Below, piece after piece: positions 12,448 to 25,988 of a stretch of 64,000 nucleotides of DNA (its first letter is position 1; each line of letters begins with the position of its first letter). Origin of the DNA: Neospora caninum Liverpool (taxonomy: Eukaryota > Apicomplexa > Conoidasida > Eucoccidiorida > Sarcocystidae); NCBI RefSeq assembly GCF_000208865.1, contig NC_018396.1, positions 2,132,630 through 2,196,629 of the forward strand, given 5' to 3'. The notes under the pieces were generated by a model. That model searched no databases. It was not told the origin of the DNA and saw nothing but the letters and a program-made list of their open reading frames with translations. The translations under genes and the position numbers were made by a program.

Positions 12448-15438
12448 GGTGGCAATCACCCACAATATCCCCTGTGCTTGCCTGAACTACGTGTTACACG
12501 TGTGTCACCGCCGGTAATCCAAGCACAAAACGACAGAATTATGCTGTCTCTCCGCACGTCTTTCGCTTCCTCACACATAGACGCACCCAGCACGAAAAGA
12601 AAGAAGGCACACGAGGCTTTCCTATAACTTGCTACGGAGAACTCAATAGATGAAGTGACAGAACGGGCATCCGACAGAATGGCCGACTCCCAACGGGACA
12701 TCTGAAGCTTTGTCCTGCAGGGCGTGTGCTTGACAGGCAAATAATAATCAAAGTCATCATAGTGGATTACGGATGTGACTCGTTGCAACACGGTACCAGC
12801 GTCCATTTATTCCGCACAGGCTGGCGAAAAATAATGTCGGCAGCAGCTGATGTGAAAGACGGCTCCACACAACACATCGGTAGTCCCTTGGTTGAGGCGC
12901 CGAATTAGCTTGCAGTAACGGTAGCAGCATATCTCTACGCCTTCCGACAGGACGGCAGACTCGAGAGGCAAACGTGAGAGATATACACTACTTCAAAAGC
13001 CACAGGAATGGGGACTGCAGAATAAAGATGACTCTGTATTAGAGATTTAGAAGCAGCATCCTGGCACGTGCGATCAATATACTTCGTCGCTTGCCAGGGC
13101 AGCAGGAGTTGGTAGTGACACGCAGGCGTAGCCAAGCGACGCTAGAAACAGGGAACCACAGAGGGGGATCGTGAGATGTTGGATTATAAAGTCCCGCTAC
13201 CGAGCGCGCGGGGTGGGTTTGGCACTGGCAGTCACTGCCCCGAAAGTTAATCAGAGGTGGAGGAACAAGTCGGGGCCTCAACTGTGTCTCCCGACCAAAG
13301 AGACGATGTTTCAGAGTCCAAAATGACCAACACAAAGGAATCGCTTGCGGTCTGTGGAAAGCCGACGCGGTCGTGGCCAGCAACGGCCGTCGCAATATTC
13401 CACGGCACACGACTTGCGGAAGCAAGCTAGGGCGGGTGTCCCTTCAGTGTCAAACAAAAAGACAGCATCACAGCATCCGCTGTTGGGGTGCAGATGAATC
13501 TGCGCTCACGCTGTGGAATCCGTGACGGTAATCTGGATGAACGTCCATTACAGCGCACTATCGTTCAGCTGCTGGAGGAGAGTCAACACAACAGTGGTAT
13601 TATTGGGTGGTATTTTACCACTGTAGCGACAAATTCATTTCTCGTGAAACAACAAGAATAAAAAACAATTGAGTGCTTAAACAAAAAGCCGATCGGGCAC
13701 CTAAAGCCACTATCGAATCCTCTGTTGGGAGAGGAGTGATTTCCTTGTGCGAAGTCTCCTCCAGGCAGGATTATGGTAAAGGGGGACAGCGAATACTCGT
13801 GGGAATGACTACAGAAAGGCGAGCTGCCTGACGCTGCGTGGATTGATTCGTAGAACGCCAAAAGTGCCATCGAACGACAAGTCTTGCATCATGCCAGAGC
13901 GTGCGCTACGGACACCGTGTAATTTGACCTCACGACGCAGTACCCCCAATACCTAAGATCCTGATGGACCACCAACGAAGCAAAGCACGGCGACACATAA
14001 CAAACAGATGCTAGGCCTGCTTGTGGGTCACAGAGAAAATGCAAACCCTGCTTCACTTGCGTCTGTATCAATACTCTTCCTGGCTGCCACCAACCATGGG
14101 TAAACAGGCCGAGATTTTCTTCGAGTATTGTGTACGTTTGCTCCGTTTTTTCGAATTACCGAAACCGCCTGAATGGTAGATAATTTTCTTTGAGCCTATG
14201 TACAAGCAGGGTTTTGATGACAATGAACAACTAATGGACCAATAGGGGATTTAGAAGCTGCCCACACCACCATCGGCAAGCCGCCTTGAACACCACGGCA
14301 AGAGAGTTAAATAGATTCAAAACTCCTCATACCACGCATACGAATGAGAATGTTCTGTATTGTCCACCGCTGTGGGTGGATGCGAAATGTGCAAGAAGCA
14401 GGTTTATGCTTTCTAAGTGCAAGATCATACACGCCAGCGGTTTTGTGGTGTCTCACATTGTCTGCAGACGGTCAACGCAGAAAATTTTTGTGACATTCAG
14501 TCGCCATAGCGCGCTGGAGCAGGCAATCAATAGAGACCGGGAAAAAGACACTTCAGATAAACTAGAAATGTTTCGTTTAGCTGCCGACGATGGTGCTGAT
14601 TACTGGGGCTCTTCAGGCACGAAATCTCGGACTGCTACCAAATCTGGGGGGCCTACGAACCAGTGCACGATGACTGAAATCGATGCTGGCATCCTTGAGG
14701 ACAAATGAATGATGAAACTTCGAGAGCGGTAATCGGTAGGGATGGTGTCAGTAGCCTTCGCCGCGGTTCGCCTACGATCCACTGATGATCAGTCACTATA
14801 TGAAGCGGACTGCCCTAGCTTGATCGTATGGGTATGAAGCATTCCCAGCAGTTGGTCTGTTTGCGCAACATGATAACTTTGTGCGTAGCTGAGATATGGA
14901 AGCTAAGACGGACTTGAAAGTACTATGTCTTGAACGTGGCCGATCAAAAGCCCGAAAGAGGCGACAATCTAGCCAAATTGCGTACGCGTGCTGCCATTTA
15001 CAGGTGCTTTTTTCAAATCAAGAACTTAGGTGTAGCGGTCGTGCACTAAACGCAGGGCACCGACCGGCTCACAGCTTTTCTCGTGAGGGGCGCTGAAAGC
15101 TTGCCAAATGCCTCACGACAGATCCAGAAAACCTGCATGCGCTCAGGATGTCACACTCGCCGAAATGGTCTTTCGGAACAGACGAAAGAGTTCGGAGTCA
15201 CACTCTACCGATCCGGGGGACCCCTAAAGCGGCTCTGACGAACCAACAATGGGGTTGTTGCTTCAGATGCCGAGAACAGCAGGCTGATGTGTTGCATTTT
15301 TGGAAGGGGAAACTCAGGTTACCTTCTGCGAGTTGACACTCATTGTCTCGCGGCATCGCCAGCAATATCCTCTTTTGGCGAGGCCTTCGGTCTTCCGTTG
15401 GCAGTTATACTCCAAATCGCGATGCCGAAAGCTTCTGA
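12448..15438. other. Intergenic, no gene resolved
   Basis: Only short frames occur. The longest plus-strand one (14286-14708, 140 codons) has no recognisable motif and a codon pattern unlike neighbouring genes. The segment must hold the 5' region of the NTPase relic (minus) and the promoter and leader of the large coiled-coil gene (plus). Confidence 0.4.
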
Positions 15439-18400
15439 ATGTCTAGCAGTATTGTTCTACAAAACGGTACGATGGGAAGCCGGACTTCGTTGCAACCGCG
15501 CGAGACGGCGAACCTCGTCCGCAGCAGAAGTCGGTGCGCGGCTCGATGCAGGAGCAGATCTTGCAATATCTTCACAGCTAGGACACAGAACGTGGTACAG
15601 CCTGTTTCACTGTCTATCGAACCTTCCTCTCTCCGTTTTCATTATGTGGCCATAGGGAGGACGTATGTGAAATCAGTAAAGGTGTTCAACCACTTGCGGC
15701 GGGCGGTCTCAGTAGAAGTGACTTGCACGTTGCCAGCGCTGTTTCACTTCCGGCCGCAATCGTTCCACCTCGCACCGCAGGGATTTCAACGAATAGAGAT
15801 TTTGCTGACCGTTCAAGAAGCCACCAGAGCAGAATTTTCGTCAATTCGCGGTCTTCAGAAGACGGCCACATACAATGGAGAAGAATGTTGCAAGAGTATT
15901 TTCACGTTGAGGAGCACTTACGGGATCCAGAAATTCGTCGCATGCGTCACTCTCGCTAGCCAGGGTGACCAGAAGGCTTTGAGTGCATACGGCGTGGGCA
16001 CTCTCTTTATGAACAGGGTTCTCGGACAGCCTGCAGGAAGTCCTGGAACGATGTCACCGCGTAGCCAACGATTTGGTCCGCACAGTGTACTTCAAACTAA
16101 CCGAGCCTCTACCAAATATGCAGAGGTCTATTCGCACACCGAGGGCTGTACACTACCAGGAAAAAAAGCTTGCGCTGAAACACCTTTACCGAAGCCGTAC
16201 ATGCCAGTGCCCGTGACAGACAACGTTTCTGCGTATGGGCTGTCCCCCCTGCGCCAGGAGAGAGCAAGGAGCTGGACACGAAGCTCCGACACTTCTGCAT
16301 CGGAGATGTGCCACAAGATGATTCCCAAAAGACTGAATGAGCCAATGTTGGGACCCGCTCTCTGTGCGCGGTTGCGCAGCTGCGAAGGCAGTCTGCCCAG
16401 CGGTGTGCAAGATGCCGACTGGAATATGGCCCCTGGAAGGCTGACGAACGTGGCTGGGAAAATTCTAGCGGATGTGAGATCAGAGTTAGAACAGGCCGTG
16501 AGACGAGCAGAAGAAGCTGAACGAAGAGAGCAAAAACTCCGAGCTACGCTGGACAGCGTCGACCACCACCAAGGGCAAGTTGCTGGCACTCGTCATGAAT
16601 ACAGTACGCTGCCGGTGCCTCAGGAGGCAGAGTTGAGAGTTCTGGTGGAGCAGCTTGAGACGGAGAATCGCTCCTTGGCTCGTATCATTCAGGATATGCG
16701 AACTACTGTTGCGAGCAAATGTCGGGAGATAGGGAGGCTATCAGATGAGATATCGAAACAGAGTCACGAACTCCAGCAAGTACAGCTGGAGAACTTTATT
16801 CTGCGACAGGCTGCACAGAGATCACGCGAAGCGGCCTGCGGCAGCGGAGGCTCCCGAGCAGCGGAGGCTTCCCAACCGTGTCCGACGCTCAAGCGCACGA
16901 CAGAAGCGAAAGATTCCGTCATCGTCGAAGCACTGAGTACTCGGCTCGCAGAGGAAAACGGTTCGCTTAGGAAGTTGCTACACAAGAAGGAAGCAGAACT
17001 CTTCCAACGAGAGACAGAGCTGAGTTTGCTGAGGAACGCAGGAGGGGCAAATGATACAGCCACCGTTTCTGAGAGACAGGTGATTTCGAAGCTCAACAGC
17101 AGCCTCACAGAGACACCGGTTAAACTTCGACAGGCAGAACAGACAGTCGAGGATATCCAAGTGCAGCGTGAAGCAAAAATATGTGCACTGGAGTCGGGAA
17201 GGCACTTACCAGTTCATGACGCCGAAACACAGACAACCCCGGAGAATCCCCCGTTGTACGCGTTCAGACAATTTTGCGAGCTGCAGACCCAAGCTGCTTC
17301 TGCGCTGTCTCACGACTTTCAACAAAGATTGGCCGAGCTGGAGCAGGAGAAGAGCGATAAAACAATCGAGTTCAGTCGCCTTATAGACGCGAAAGACATG
17401 CAAATTGGGCAGCTCTCAGCAGATATGGCTGGGGCCCTTGAGCGGCACGCCATCGAGAGAAGGAATCTCCTGGGCAGGGTTGCTGCACAGGAAATACAGC
17501 TCCGCACACAAAGGGAGAAGCTCGATCATCTGACAGGCATCCTTGCGGGATCAAATTCCGCTAAAGAGGAAGTTTCGAAACTCAGGGAACATGAGAGAGA
17601 ACAGCACCAGCAGTTCAGAGCGAATATCCAGCACAAAGTTAGAACTCTGGAACAGCAGTTGCAAGTTAAGTCGGAACAGCTGAAAGAAACCATACAGTCA
17701 TTGGATGTGCTGCAGCGCTTGGTCCGAGCAGCGTCACTTGGCCTTCCTCATTCAGCCGCTTCCACGCAAGTCTCCCAGGCGGGAACCGACATGATTACAC
17801 CAGTTTTGGAGATACCGGCAGAGTTCAGTGACATCTTTGCAACGCCAAATTCCATACCTTCAAGTGCGTCGGATGCGTCCAATCGAATCGACACGATTCC
17901 GGAGTGTGAAACGACACTGGCAGCCTCAGAGCCTCACTCACGAGAAGAACTCGGTTGTAAGCGCGAAAAGCACCCTGAGACACTTGCCTTGAGTGAACGT
18001 GTGTGCAGCCTCACAGCTGCCTTGCTCGTGCAGTCGCACGCTCTCGGCCTTGCCGAAGCTAGGGCGTCTGATCTGCAAAATGAATGCCGCGAACTCCGGG
18101 CTCGAGTGTATCAGGCAAGCGCGACACACGAAGATGAAGAGCCAAAAAGCCACCAGTCGGTAAACGAAACGTTTACTCGCGAACGGCTGCGTGCTCTGGA
18201 AAGGACTGCCGAGAATCTCAGGAATGAAAATAATCTATCTATGCAGAAAATTCAGCAGTTAGAGCTAGGCGAGGCCAAGCTTCAAGACGAGTGCAAGCTC
18301 CTTCGCGAGGAGCGGCAAACTTGGAAACGCCGACTGGACACCATTCACCAGGATCATATTGCCCGGGCCGGACGAGAGCGGAAAGATCATGAGCAGCTTT

Positions 18401-21400
18401 TAGAGACGCTCAAGCACCACTTTGACCGACTGCATCTCTCTGCAACTTACGACCAGGATATGACGAAGCAGCGGCGCCTTGGCAGTTCACGGGACGCTGA
18501 ACAGCCCCCATGGCCTGCATGTCTTGACACAGCATCAGGCGGGCGTGAGCAGGACAAGTGCATATACACCCTCTCGTCCGACAGCTGTCCCAGGCTAATT
18601 GAGGCCATTCAAGAGCTAACGAACGTCGTGGCAATTGTCGCCACCAAAGAACCGTTGGTGACCAGCGGCGCCTCTCTCGATAAGGCAGGCTGCAACCACC
18701 CTTCTCAGAACGTCTTGTTGGGTTCTAGCGGCGACTTGGGGCTCGATGTTCGTCCGACAGTTCAGGCGAAAGTTCCCTGGTCTCCGGCCGAGTCTGGCTC
18801 TTGTTCTTCGCTGGGCCGTACCGAGGTGCGCACGTGCACTGGATCGTGCGCAGGAAGTTCGACGGGAGACCTTAGATACCCGAACGCCATGGACATGGAG
18901 GTTCCACTGGGATCCGTGATTCATCAACTGTGTGAACTGTTCCTCGCTGTGGGCAGACGACTCGTTACGGCGGAGCGAAGAGCTTCTTTCGCGCAGTTGC
19001 TCGGCTCGCTCTGCTACAAGCAGTGGCAGCTCCAAAACGTTCGGGAGGCTGAGGGTATACGCGACCGCAATTTGCTTCGCCAGCAGGTCCACGCCCTGCA
19101 GATACAAGTGAGTCCCGTGCCGTTCCGAGTGAACGCCTTCTGTGGAACCAGCACTAAGTTTCGGGCACGAATTAGATTCATTTCTGGCCGCGCGGTCAAT
19201 ATGCGGGGCGTACTTCCAGGTCCGCGCAGATGAGGCGTCCCAGGCTCGGCTGGTCGCACGGCTCTGCGGCCTCTACCAGCAGCGGTGCTGCGACCTTGAA
19301 GAACAGCGAGAAGCCACCTTGCAAGATCTCCGGTTACACGAAGCAAGATGTGCCCAGTTAACGCGACGTGTAGAGAAGGGAAAAGAACAAGTGGTTGCGC
19401 TTCAGCACCGTCTCTCCTTCCTGCAAGCGTCCGCAAGGGAACGCCAGCTTCTCGCCGAGGCATCGGCCGAGGAAACGGCGATGCGGCGACTGGAGCGGTA
19501 TAAAAAGGAGATCATGGAGAGTCTACTCTCCCAGGCTGGAACAGTCGCCTCGGCAACCGGAGCCGATGGAGGACACATTTTTGGACGGTGGAGTCCGACA
19601 GATGGGGATCTCGTTGATCGGCTCGCCGACGAACGAAGAGAGCGTGTGGCCATTCACATGGCTCTGAAGGAGGCTCAGCGGCAGCATGCGTTGTCCGAAA
19701 CTCGTCTCGAGCAAGCGAGGAAGCAAGTCACCGTCATAGTCGAACTTCTTCGTCACGTCTCCAAGGATCACGCTGTTGTCCTAGGTAGGCGTTCGAGTCA
19801 GAGTCCATCTCTGCTCCTCTATGAAGCACATACCACCCCCCGCCGCAACCGCCGTTAGCCTATCTCCTCAGTTCTTTGCTTCAGCTGAGCTTTCTCTTCG
19901 GCCTGTTCCAACTTCCAACACATAGTAATAACGCACAGGTCTTTTGCCCCGTCACGAGGGTTTTCTTGGGGCTGTCTCGCAGCGACGCCCGGGCTCCTTT
20001 GAGAAGACAGCCCGTACACCACATTCCGAAGCAGGACGGTGTGTGGAGCACAACAGCACAGGCCAACGGGACGGTGCCGCCACCGCGTCGGCCGCGAGAA
20101 ACATTTTGTTCACAGATGGCGACCTTGTCGAGTCCTCAGAGGAGGGATACTGCAGAGCTTCCCTTTCCGCTGTTGAGAGGAAGATCCCGCCGGGGCTTCC
20201 GAACCTCGGACCGCTGCAGCCGCCCGAACAGGCAACAACTGGCCTCTCTGGTGTTGCTCCCATTGCACAGTTGAGAAGCGAGATCGCCACCTTACGCGAA
20301 GTCGCTCATCAACGCGAAATGGATAACGAGCGACAGGAAGTCGCGTTGTCGCATTCTCGAGTCGAAGCAAATATTCTTCGACAACGCAACGAAGCATTGA
20401 CCGACGAGATTCGGGCCTGCCTCACGCAGCTGGACGAAGCCAAGCTCTCTCTGGAAGAAGGCGCTCTTTTGCGAAAGAGACTAAAAGATGTGGAGGTGGG
20501 CAAACTGGAGGGGCGAGAGTATAGAGCTGTACTCTCGAGCAGCCGTAGTAGACACTGCTTCAAGTCGCTCCAACCCCTGTTGCCGTGTCGCGCAAGTTTT
20601 GATGCGTTCGCTGCCGCTGGAAAATGATCTTTTTCCCCGTGCTGTTCGCAGATACTTCTATGACGTAAATCGGGACGCCTCACGGTGTCTCCTGCTGCCA
20701 TGCATGTTTCGGTCGGACGATTGACATTTTGCCGAGGCGATACCTGTCTCCGAGCTACTTTTGGGAGTGTGTTGTATATGTCGAAAAGCGCCGTGAAGTT
20801 TCGCATTCCGCGGGAGGTTTCCTGTCTGAATTCCATCAGGGAGTGTGGCAGCTGGTCCAGGCCATGTATCCCTTGGCACTTTTCGTGCATTTTTGCAGCT
20901 GTGGGCGAGTCGCATGAACGAAACGCACCAGGCAGAGATAACCGCCTTGAGGCGCACACAGAAGTTTCGCCTGCAGCAGCTTGCCGCCCAGAACATTGAA
21001 AAAACGAAGGAACGGCTTCGAGCGGCCGAAGAAGCTAATCGACAGTTGACGGAACAAAACAGTGGATATGAGATCGCTATCAAGAAGTTAAATCTCCAGT
21101 TGCAGCGCTTCAAAGAATCAACAATGCGACACCTGACCTTGCAAACACACTTCCAGTCGACCCTTGAAGCGTGGCTGACAGGCGTGCCCGACGTTTCGAA
21201 TGAACCACAAGCGTCGCGACTGCAGCCTCTTCAGCGATGGGGACCAAATGCAGTAAGGCGATACCCTTGCAACATCTTCTGAGTACTTCTTCCAGCCTAC
21301 CCTACGAAGCAGTTTTCTGCTTGTGCGCTCGAAGCTTCGGTAGCGACAGTCAGTCGGGTTGCCTGTGGCGAGACGATTTCTGATGCAGTTGCCGAACCCT

Positions 21401-24280
21401 TGCGGCGTTGTGTGCAACACCCTGCGCTGCTTGGGTACAGGCTCCAAAAGGCGCACCTGGGAAGCAGATGAGACCTCTAAACCCGCCGGTCGGCTCTCGG
21501 CGTCAGGCACTCAGGAACCTCGCTCCAGATCAGATTCTGAAACACGGCTATGTGCCACTGGATGCCGTCCGTTGCGTTCTCCAGGCGCTCATTCAGGTAC
21601 GGCCCCCTGGCACTGTTTCTTCCGCAACGCACAAGTATAGGGCTCTCTTTCCTCAAATGTGTTGCTGCCGGTCGAAGTGGATCAAGACTGCGTCGGTGGG
21701 TCTGAGTGTCTCGGCTGGCCTGTGGTTCCTGCACAGGTGTGCGTCCAGCTAGGCGCAGTGGAGCAAAGTGCGCTCGAGCAGAAGGCGACACCTGAGCCGG
21801 CTTCGATCGTCTCCGCCTCGTCTAGTGGTCTGTTCCTGGAACCACTATCGAATCCGAGCGCGACCGCGCATCTGCAAGCTGTCCTGCAAGGCCAGAGGCT
21901 AGTTATCTTATGCCTGTATTCCAGTCTAGTGGAGCGACTTCCGGAACTAGGGAACAGACCATCAGCTGTGGGCACAACCTTCAGTTGTTCCCCTCTCGCG
22001 ACGCCGTTCTCAGGTTTTTCAAGCACCGGAACGTCTCGCCTAGTGAGTGCTCTAGACATTCCTGCTCTCCTGGGCGTCAAAAATGGGGGCTGTGCGCGCT
22101 GTTCAGCTGCAGATTTAGCCCGGAGAGCCGTGTGCAGGCTTCCTATCGAGAGAAGGAACTTGCATGCGGAGCTGGAGTTGGGGGCGCAGCGGCTTCAGGC
22201 TCTTTTGCAGCTCTGTCTCCACAACATCGTGTTCGCCCGGTGCGCCCAAGGAATGCTTGAAGACCAAATCGTGGCACTGCAGAATTCCCCAAGGTGTCTT
22301 GGAGATCAAGCGGCCGCGCCAGCAGAAAGCGAAGCAGCCGGCCTAGGCAATACGCAAAGGGAAGGGTTTTCTTCGGCCCACCTTTGGAGGACTGGAAGCC
22401 CCAGATCTGCCGAGCACGCAGCAGACTCTCTGTTTGCGTTGAGCCGTGCGCTCTCGCTCCTGCGTTTGATTCATCGCGCAGCCGACGAAGCCGTTCCGGC
22501 GCTTGAAAAGGCAGATGCGATTGCGGAGTCGCTTGCGGGAAAACTTGGGATCCTGTTTTCGATCCCCGTGACGAACCCAGAAAGGCGCATCCTTCCACAA
22601 TCCAGTTGCTGGACTCTCCCCATGTGTGGGCCTTCTCGGGCTGCTTTTCGCTCGCACAGCTGCGCAGACGAGGCCCCGTCAGGTGCGCCAAATCCTAACT
22701 TCCACAGAGCGTCTGCTGTTGTAGTCCAGAAAGAGGGCGTTTTCTCTCGGCCGGCGCCAGCAACGACGAAGCTGACCCCCCTCCACACACTGCCGCCGCG
22801 TGCTGCTTTAACGAACCCGCGGAGAACATGGAAGACAGCAGCCACCGGGAGGGATTTATCCGTGGCGCACGTCAGCAAGAAGTGTGGGCGAAGTCCAGAT
22901 GCCAGGAGCTCGGCGCCCAGACTTGCTCACTGCTGCGGCAGTCCTCGGCGGCCTCCAAACAGTTGCGAGTTGAGCCGCACGACGCCGAATGTTTTCCTTT
23001 CTCCACGGTACGGCGAGGAGATCCACACGGCCCGGTCGACGGCAGCATGCAGTGTCGAGTCGCTGGGGACTTCCAGTGACTCGAGCGCTTCTGACTGTCT
23101 CAGCACACGCTATTGCCATGACGCCCCGCGCGAACGACGGTTCTGGCCTCACGGCCGCAGTCTCTCCCCCCCTCCCAGATGCGAGGGATTGAGGGCGGTC
23201 CCTGTTGCCCTCGCACGACGGTCTCCAGCACTGCGGCCGTCTCGTCTCGCCTGCCGTCGAAGCATCTCGATGCCTCCAGCAGTTCTCTCTTGCAGCTCCA
23301 CACGACATGCTCGATGCTCGTGCAGCTTACCAGTCTGCGATGGTGTAGAAAACCGATCCCCTTTTTCTCGTCGGAAACTCAGCCACTCGCCCAGGGCCCT
23401 GTTTGCAGGCGACAACAGATCAGGTGCTGGGCCGATTACGCGTCCATCCTTCAGATGTGCCTCCTGTCGCCGCGCTGAAAAGCGATGCAGTTTGCCTCGC
23501 ACGCCTTCTCCCACGCACTTGGCTCCCATCAAAGCGCCGTCGTGGGGTTCACACCGCGTCGACAGTCTGCAGAGGCGCCTCAGTCCGTGCAGCGGCGACG
23601 AGACCCGGTTGTGGCCTCTTCCGGTGCCTGCCTCTATCGTCCACCTCGCCCCCGGCCGACCAACGTGGCTGCCTCCGCCGCTTCTCGCCTCGGCGCGTTC
23701 GAAAATCGGGTCCGCCGTGGTCCGGCCCAACTCAAGTCCGTGTAGTAGTGCTGGAGAGAGCGCTCGGTCCCCACAGCGCGTCGCCAGGCGCCAAGAGTCC
23801 GTAGGTTCCGCGGAAGAGCCCGGAACACAGCCGCGTAGCACTCCGGACTGGACGCGAGCTTCAGTGGTTGCCCCGCTCTCTCAGGCGAACGCCGAAAACA
23901 CCGTTTTCTCAGCAAGAGGCCAGAACGCCCCCGCAGCTGGCAGTCGGGAACACAGCGCATCAGCCACGGCGCCGAGCTGTTCTTTCCCACATCCGCAGCA
24001 AAGAAAGCTGTCGACCAAAAACCTCTCTAGGGCCTGCAGGTCCTCAAGTTGCACAGCAGCCGGTCCCAGCAACTCTCGCGTGGTTTCGGCGCCAGGGGCA
24101 GAAGGGTTGTCTATTCCGTGTCTTCCCCTACGGAAAAGAACAGCGCTGACTGGACGCCCTTGCGGCAGGCCCAGCCCGCCGGCCGCTTCGGAAAAGGCGA
24201 TCCTTGCTTGGACAACATCCAGCGGAGGAGCGAACTCGAGTGGGGCTCTGTCGAGCGTCCAAGACGCTGCCGATCTGTGA
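15439..24280 (+). CDS. Large ASH/MSP-like domain and coiled-coil protein, probably centrosomal or cytoskeletal
   Basis: Six exons with matching phases: 15439-19107 (GTGAGT), 19220-19784 (GTAGGC), 19939-20495 (GTGGGC), 20899-21252 (GTAAGG), 21441-21596 (GTACGG) and 21737-24280 (TGA). Together they encode about 2,614 residues. Residues about 52-175 form a beta-rich segment with the pattern PSSLRFHYVAIGRTYVKSVK, then FxxxPxxFxLxPQGFQRIEI, typical of the Ig-like ASH/MSP fold of centrosomal and ciliary proteins (SPD-2/CEP192, Hydin). About 350 to 1,750 is dominated by coiled coil rich in Glu, Gln, Arg and Leu. The last 850 residues are Ser/Pro/Arg-rich and probably disordered. The architecture suggests a centrosome, basal-body or apical-complex scaffold; this is inference. 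The start ATG at 15439 is the first in frame before the Ig-like domain. The C-terminal exon could be shortened by an unseen splice. Confidence 0.75.
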
Positions 24281-25988
24281 GCTCGCGTCTCTTGTCGCAA
24301 GTTCTCAGACGCGAGAAACAGAAGGGAATGACCGACAGGCGCGGCCTAGTGTGGCCGTCAAAACAGTCGTCTCGTCAGAGAAAACCGTGCAGAGTTCCCC
24401 GTGGTGCTGCGCCATGCGCGCTGGAGCGGGGATCCGAAAGGACAGACACCCGGGGGTTCCAGTGATTTTGCTTCATGGCTTCGTTGAGCGCCTGTGTGCG
24501 AGTAGATACATCGCGAGAAACCGGGGATTCGCACTCTGCGCTAATCCGAATCTTGTGTGTGTTCGTGTCGCTGGATCTCCCAGCCGACATGCAGCATCAC
24601 TGAAGAAGCTTTTGGAGCCGTGCCTGCCCCCTACGGGTGCTCGGGGAAAAAGCCCACGACTTTGGGATTCCCCACTGTTTTCCCTGCCGTTGGTTTGGCC
24701 GAGCGGCGTGCTCAGGGAGAGACTCCCCGACCGCCGGTCAGTTTCACCTCGCCGACACAGGAGGGAGGTGCGCGCTGCAGTTGCGAACCTTTCGTACGCC
24801 GACAGATCGCGTCCGCTGAGGAAGATTGGAGCCGAAGCCTCCTTCACGGATGCGAAGAGCCAGACGCAGCGGGAGCCTATGACAGCTGCCTTCCGCACTA
24901 GAGACAGGGATTTACAAGCGATTGAAAAGAGTTGGCGGTAGTTTCCCTTTTTGACAAGATCGGTTGCAAACACCACGGGATTTGACGACGCACTTCACAA
25001 AGACACGAAACCAAGTGCCAAGCATGCGCATCGATGCGCAGAGAAGCCGTAGGGACCCAGCTGGTGAGAGAGAAGAACTTTTCATGCACTCGCACAAAAA
25101 GCCGTCGATTCACCTAGAAACACCAAGACGCCGCTAACATACACGATGACGCTCTGAACGAGGACCCGCACCCCTTTAGAGCGTCCGAAGCTTTCCCACA
25201 CGCGAGGCGCGGCAGGCATGCGAAAAACACCCGCCCGCGCTGGTCAGTGCAGACCCGACACGCCTTTCCATCGGAAAGCACACACGAGGCAACAGGCCAA
25301 CCGTCGCGCTGAAACACGGCAAACAGGCGGTTTCCCGCAAACCCGATCACGCGGTTCCCCACAAGGGTTTCGTCGTGAATGGGCCCCCGGGCCCACAACC
25401 GAGACTCCGGAAGGCCAGTCCTCTTCCCCGCGGCTCCGCTAGCGGCACAGAGGACCAAGCGCACGTGGCGCGCGAAGCGCCTCCCTCGCTGTTCCGACGG
25501 CCTTCTCTCTCCGAGTGTATTATGGGCTTCACCCCGCCTCGACTACTCAGCAACGTCCGTCTGCGCCCAAGACTGCAGTCCAATGTATGGGAAAGACGCG
25601 CTGGAAGACGACAGCCGCTCTGCAAGCTGCATGCACACGCAAGGATCAGACGCGCGCGAGAGCTACGTCCACACCGCAGAACACAGGCACGCCGAGAGCT
25701 GACACGACCCAGCGCGACTGGTCACTCAGTCTGTACGGGTGGTTCTGCCTTGCTTCCCAGCCAAGAAGCGCGAATGCTTTTACGACCATGCTGGAAACAG
25801 GCTGACAAACCAGCTGTGAGCATCTACGCGCCCTCGCCCCTTCTCTTTAACCATTTGCAGCACGTAGACGCGGCAGTGCCCAGCGGACTGAGACAGAAGG
25901 CATATTCAGCATCCTCAGAAATATACAATGTCTCTGTTTATTCGATTTGCGTTACACAGTTCTGGATCGCGGATCATTTGTAGAGACA
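24281..25988. other. Convergent intergenic region (3' ends of two large genes)
   Basis: The region lies between the stop of the plus-strand coiled-coil gene and the proposed last exon of the minus-strand giant gene. It is GC-rich and carries overlapping frames in several registers without a recognisable domain; 24204-24941 (plus) is the longest and overlaps the end of the preceding gene. It most likely consists of 3' untranslated regions. A TGCATGC lies at 25629-25635. Confidence 0.4.

Noticed and set aside
24204..24941. Plus-strand 245-codon frame after the coiled-coil gene
   Set aside because: It overlaps the last exon in another register, has no recognisable motif and no matching splice acceptor.
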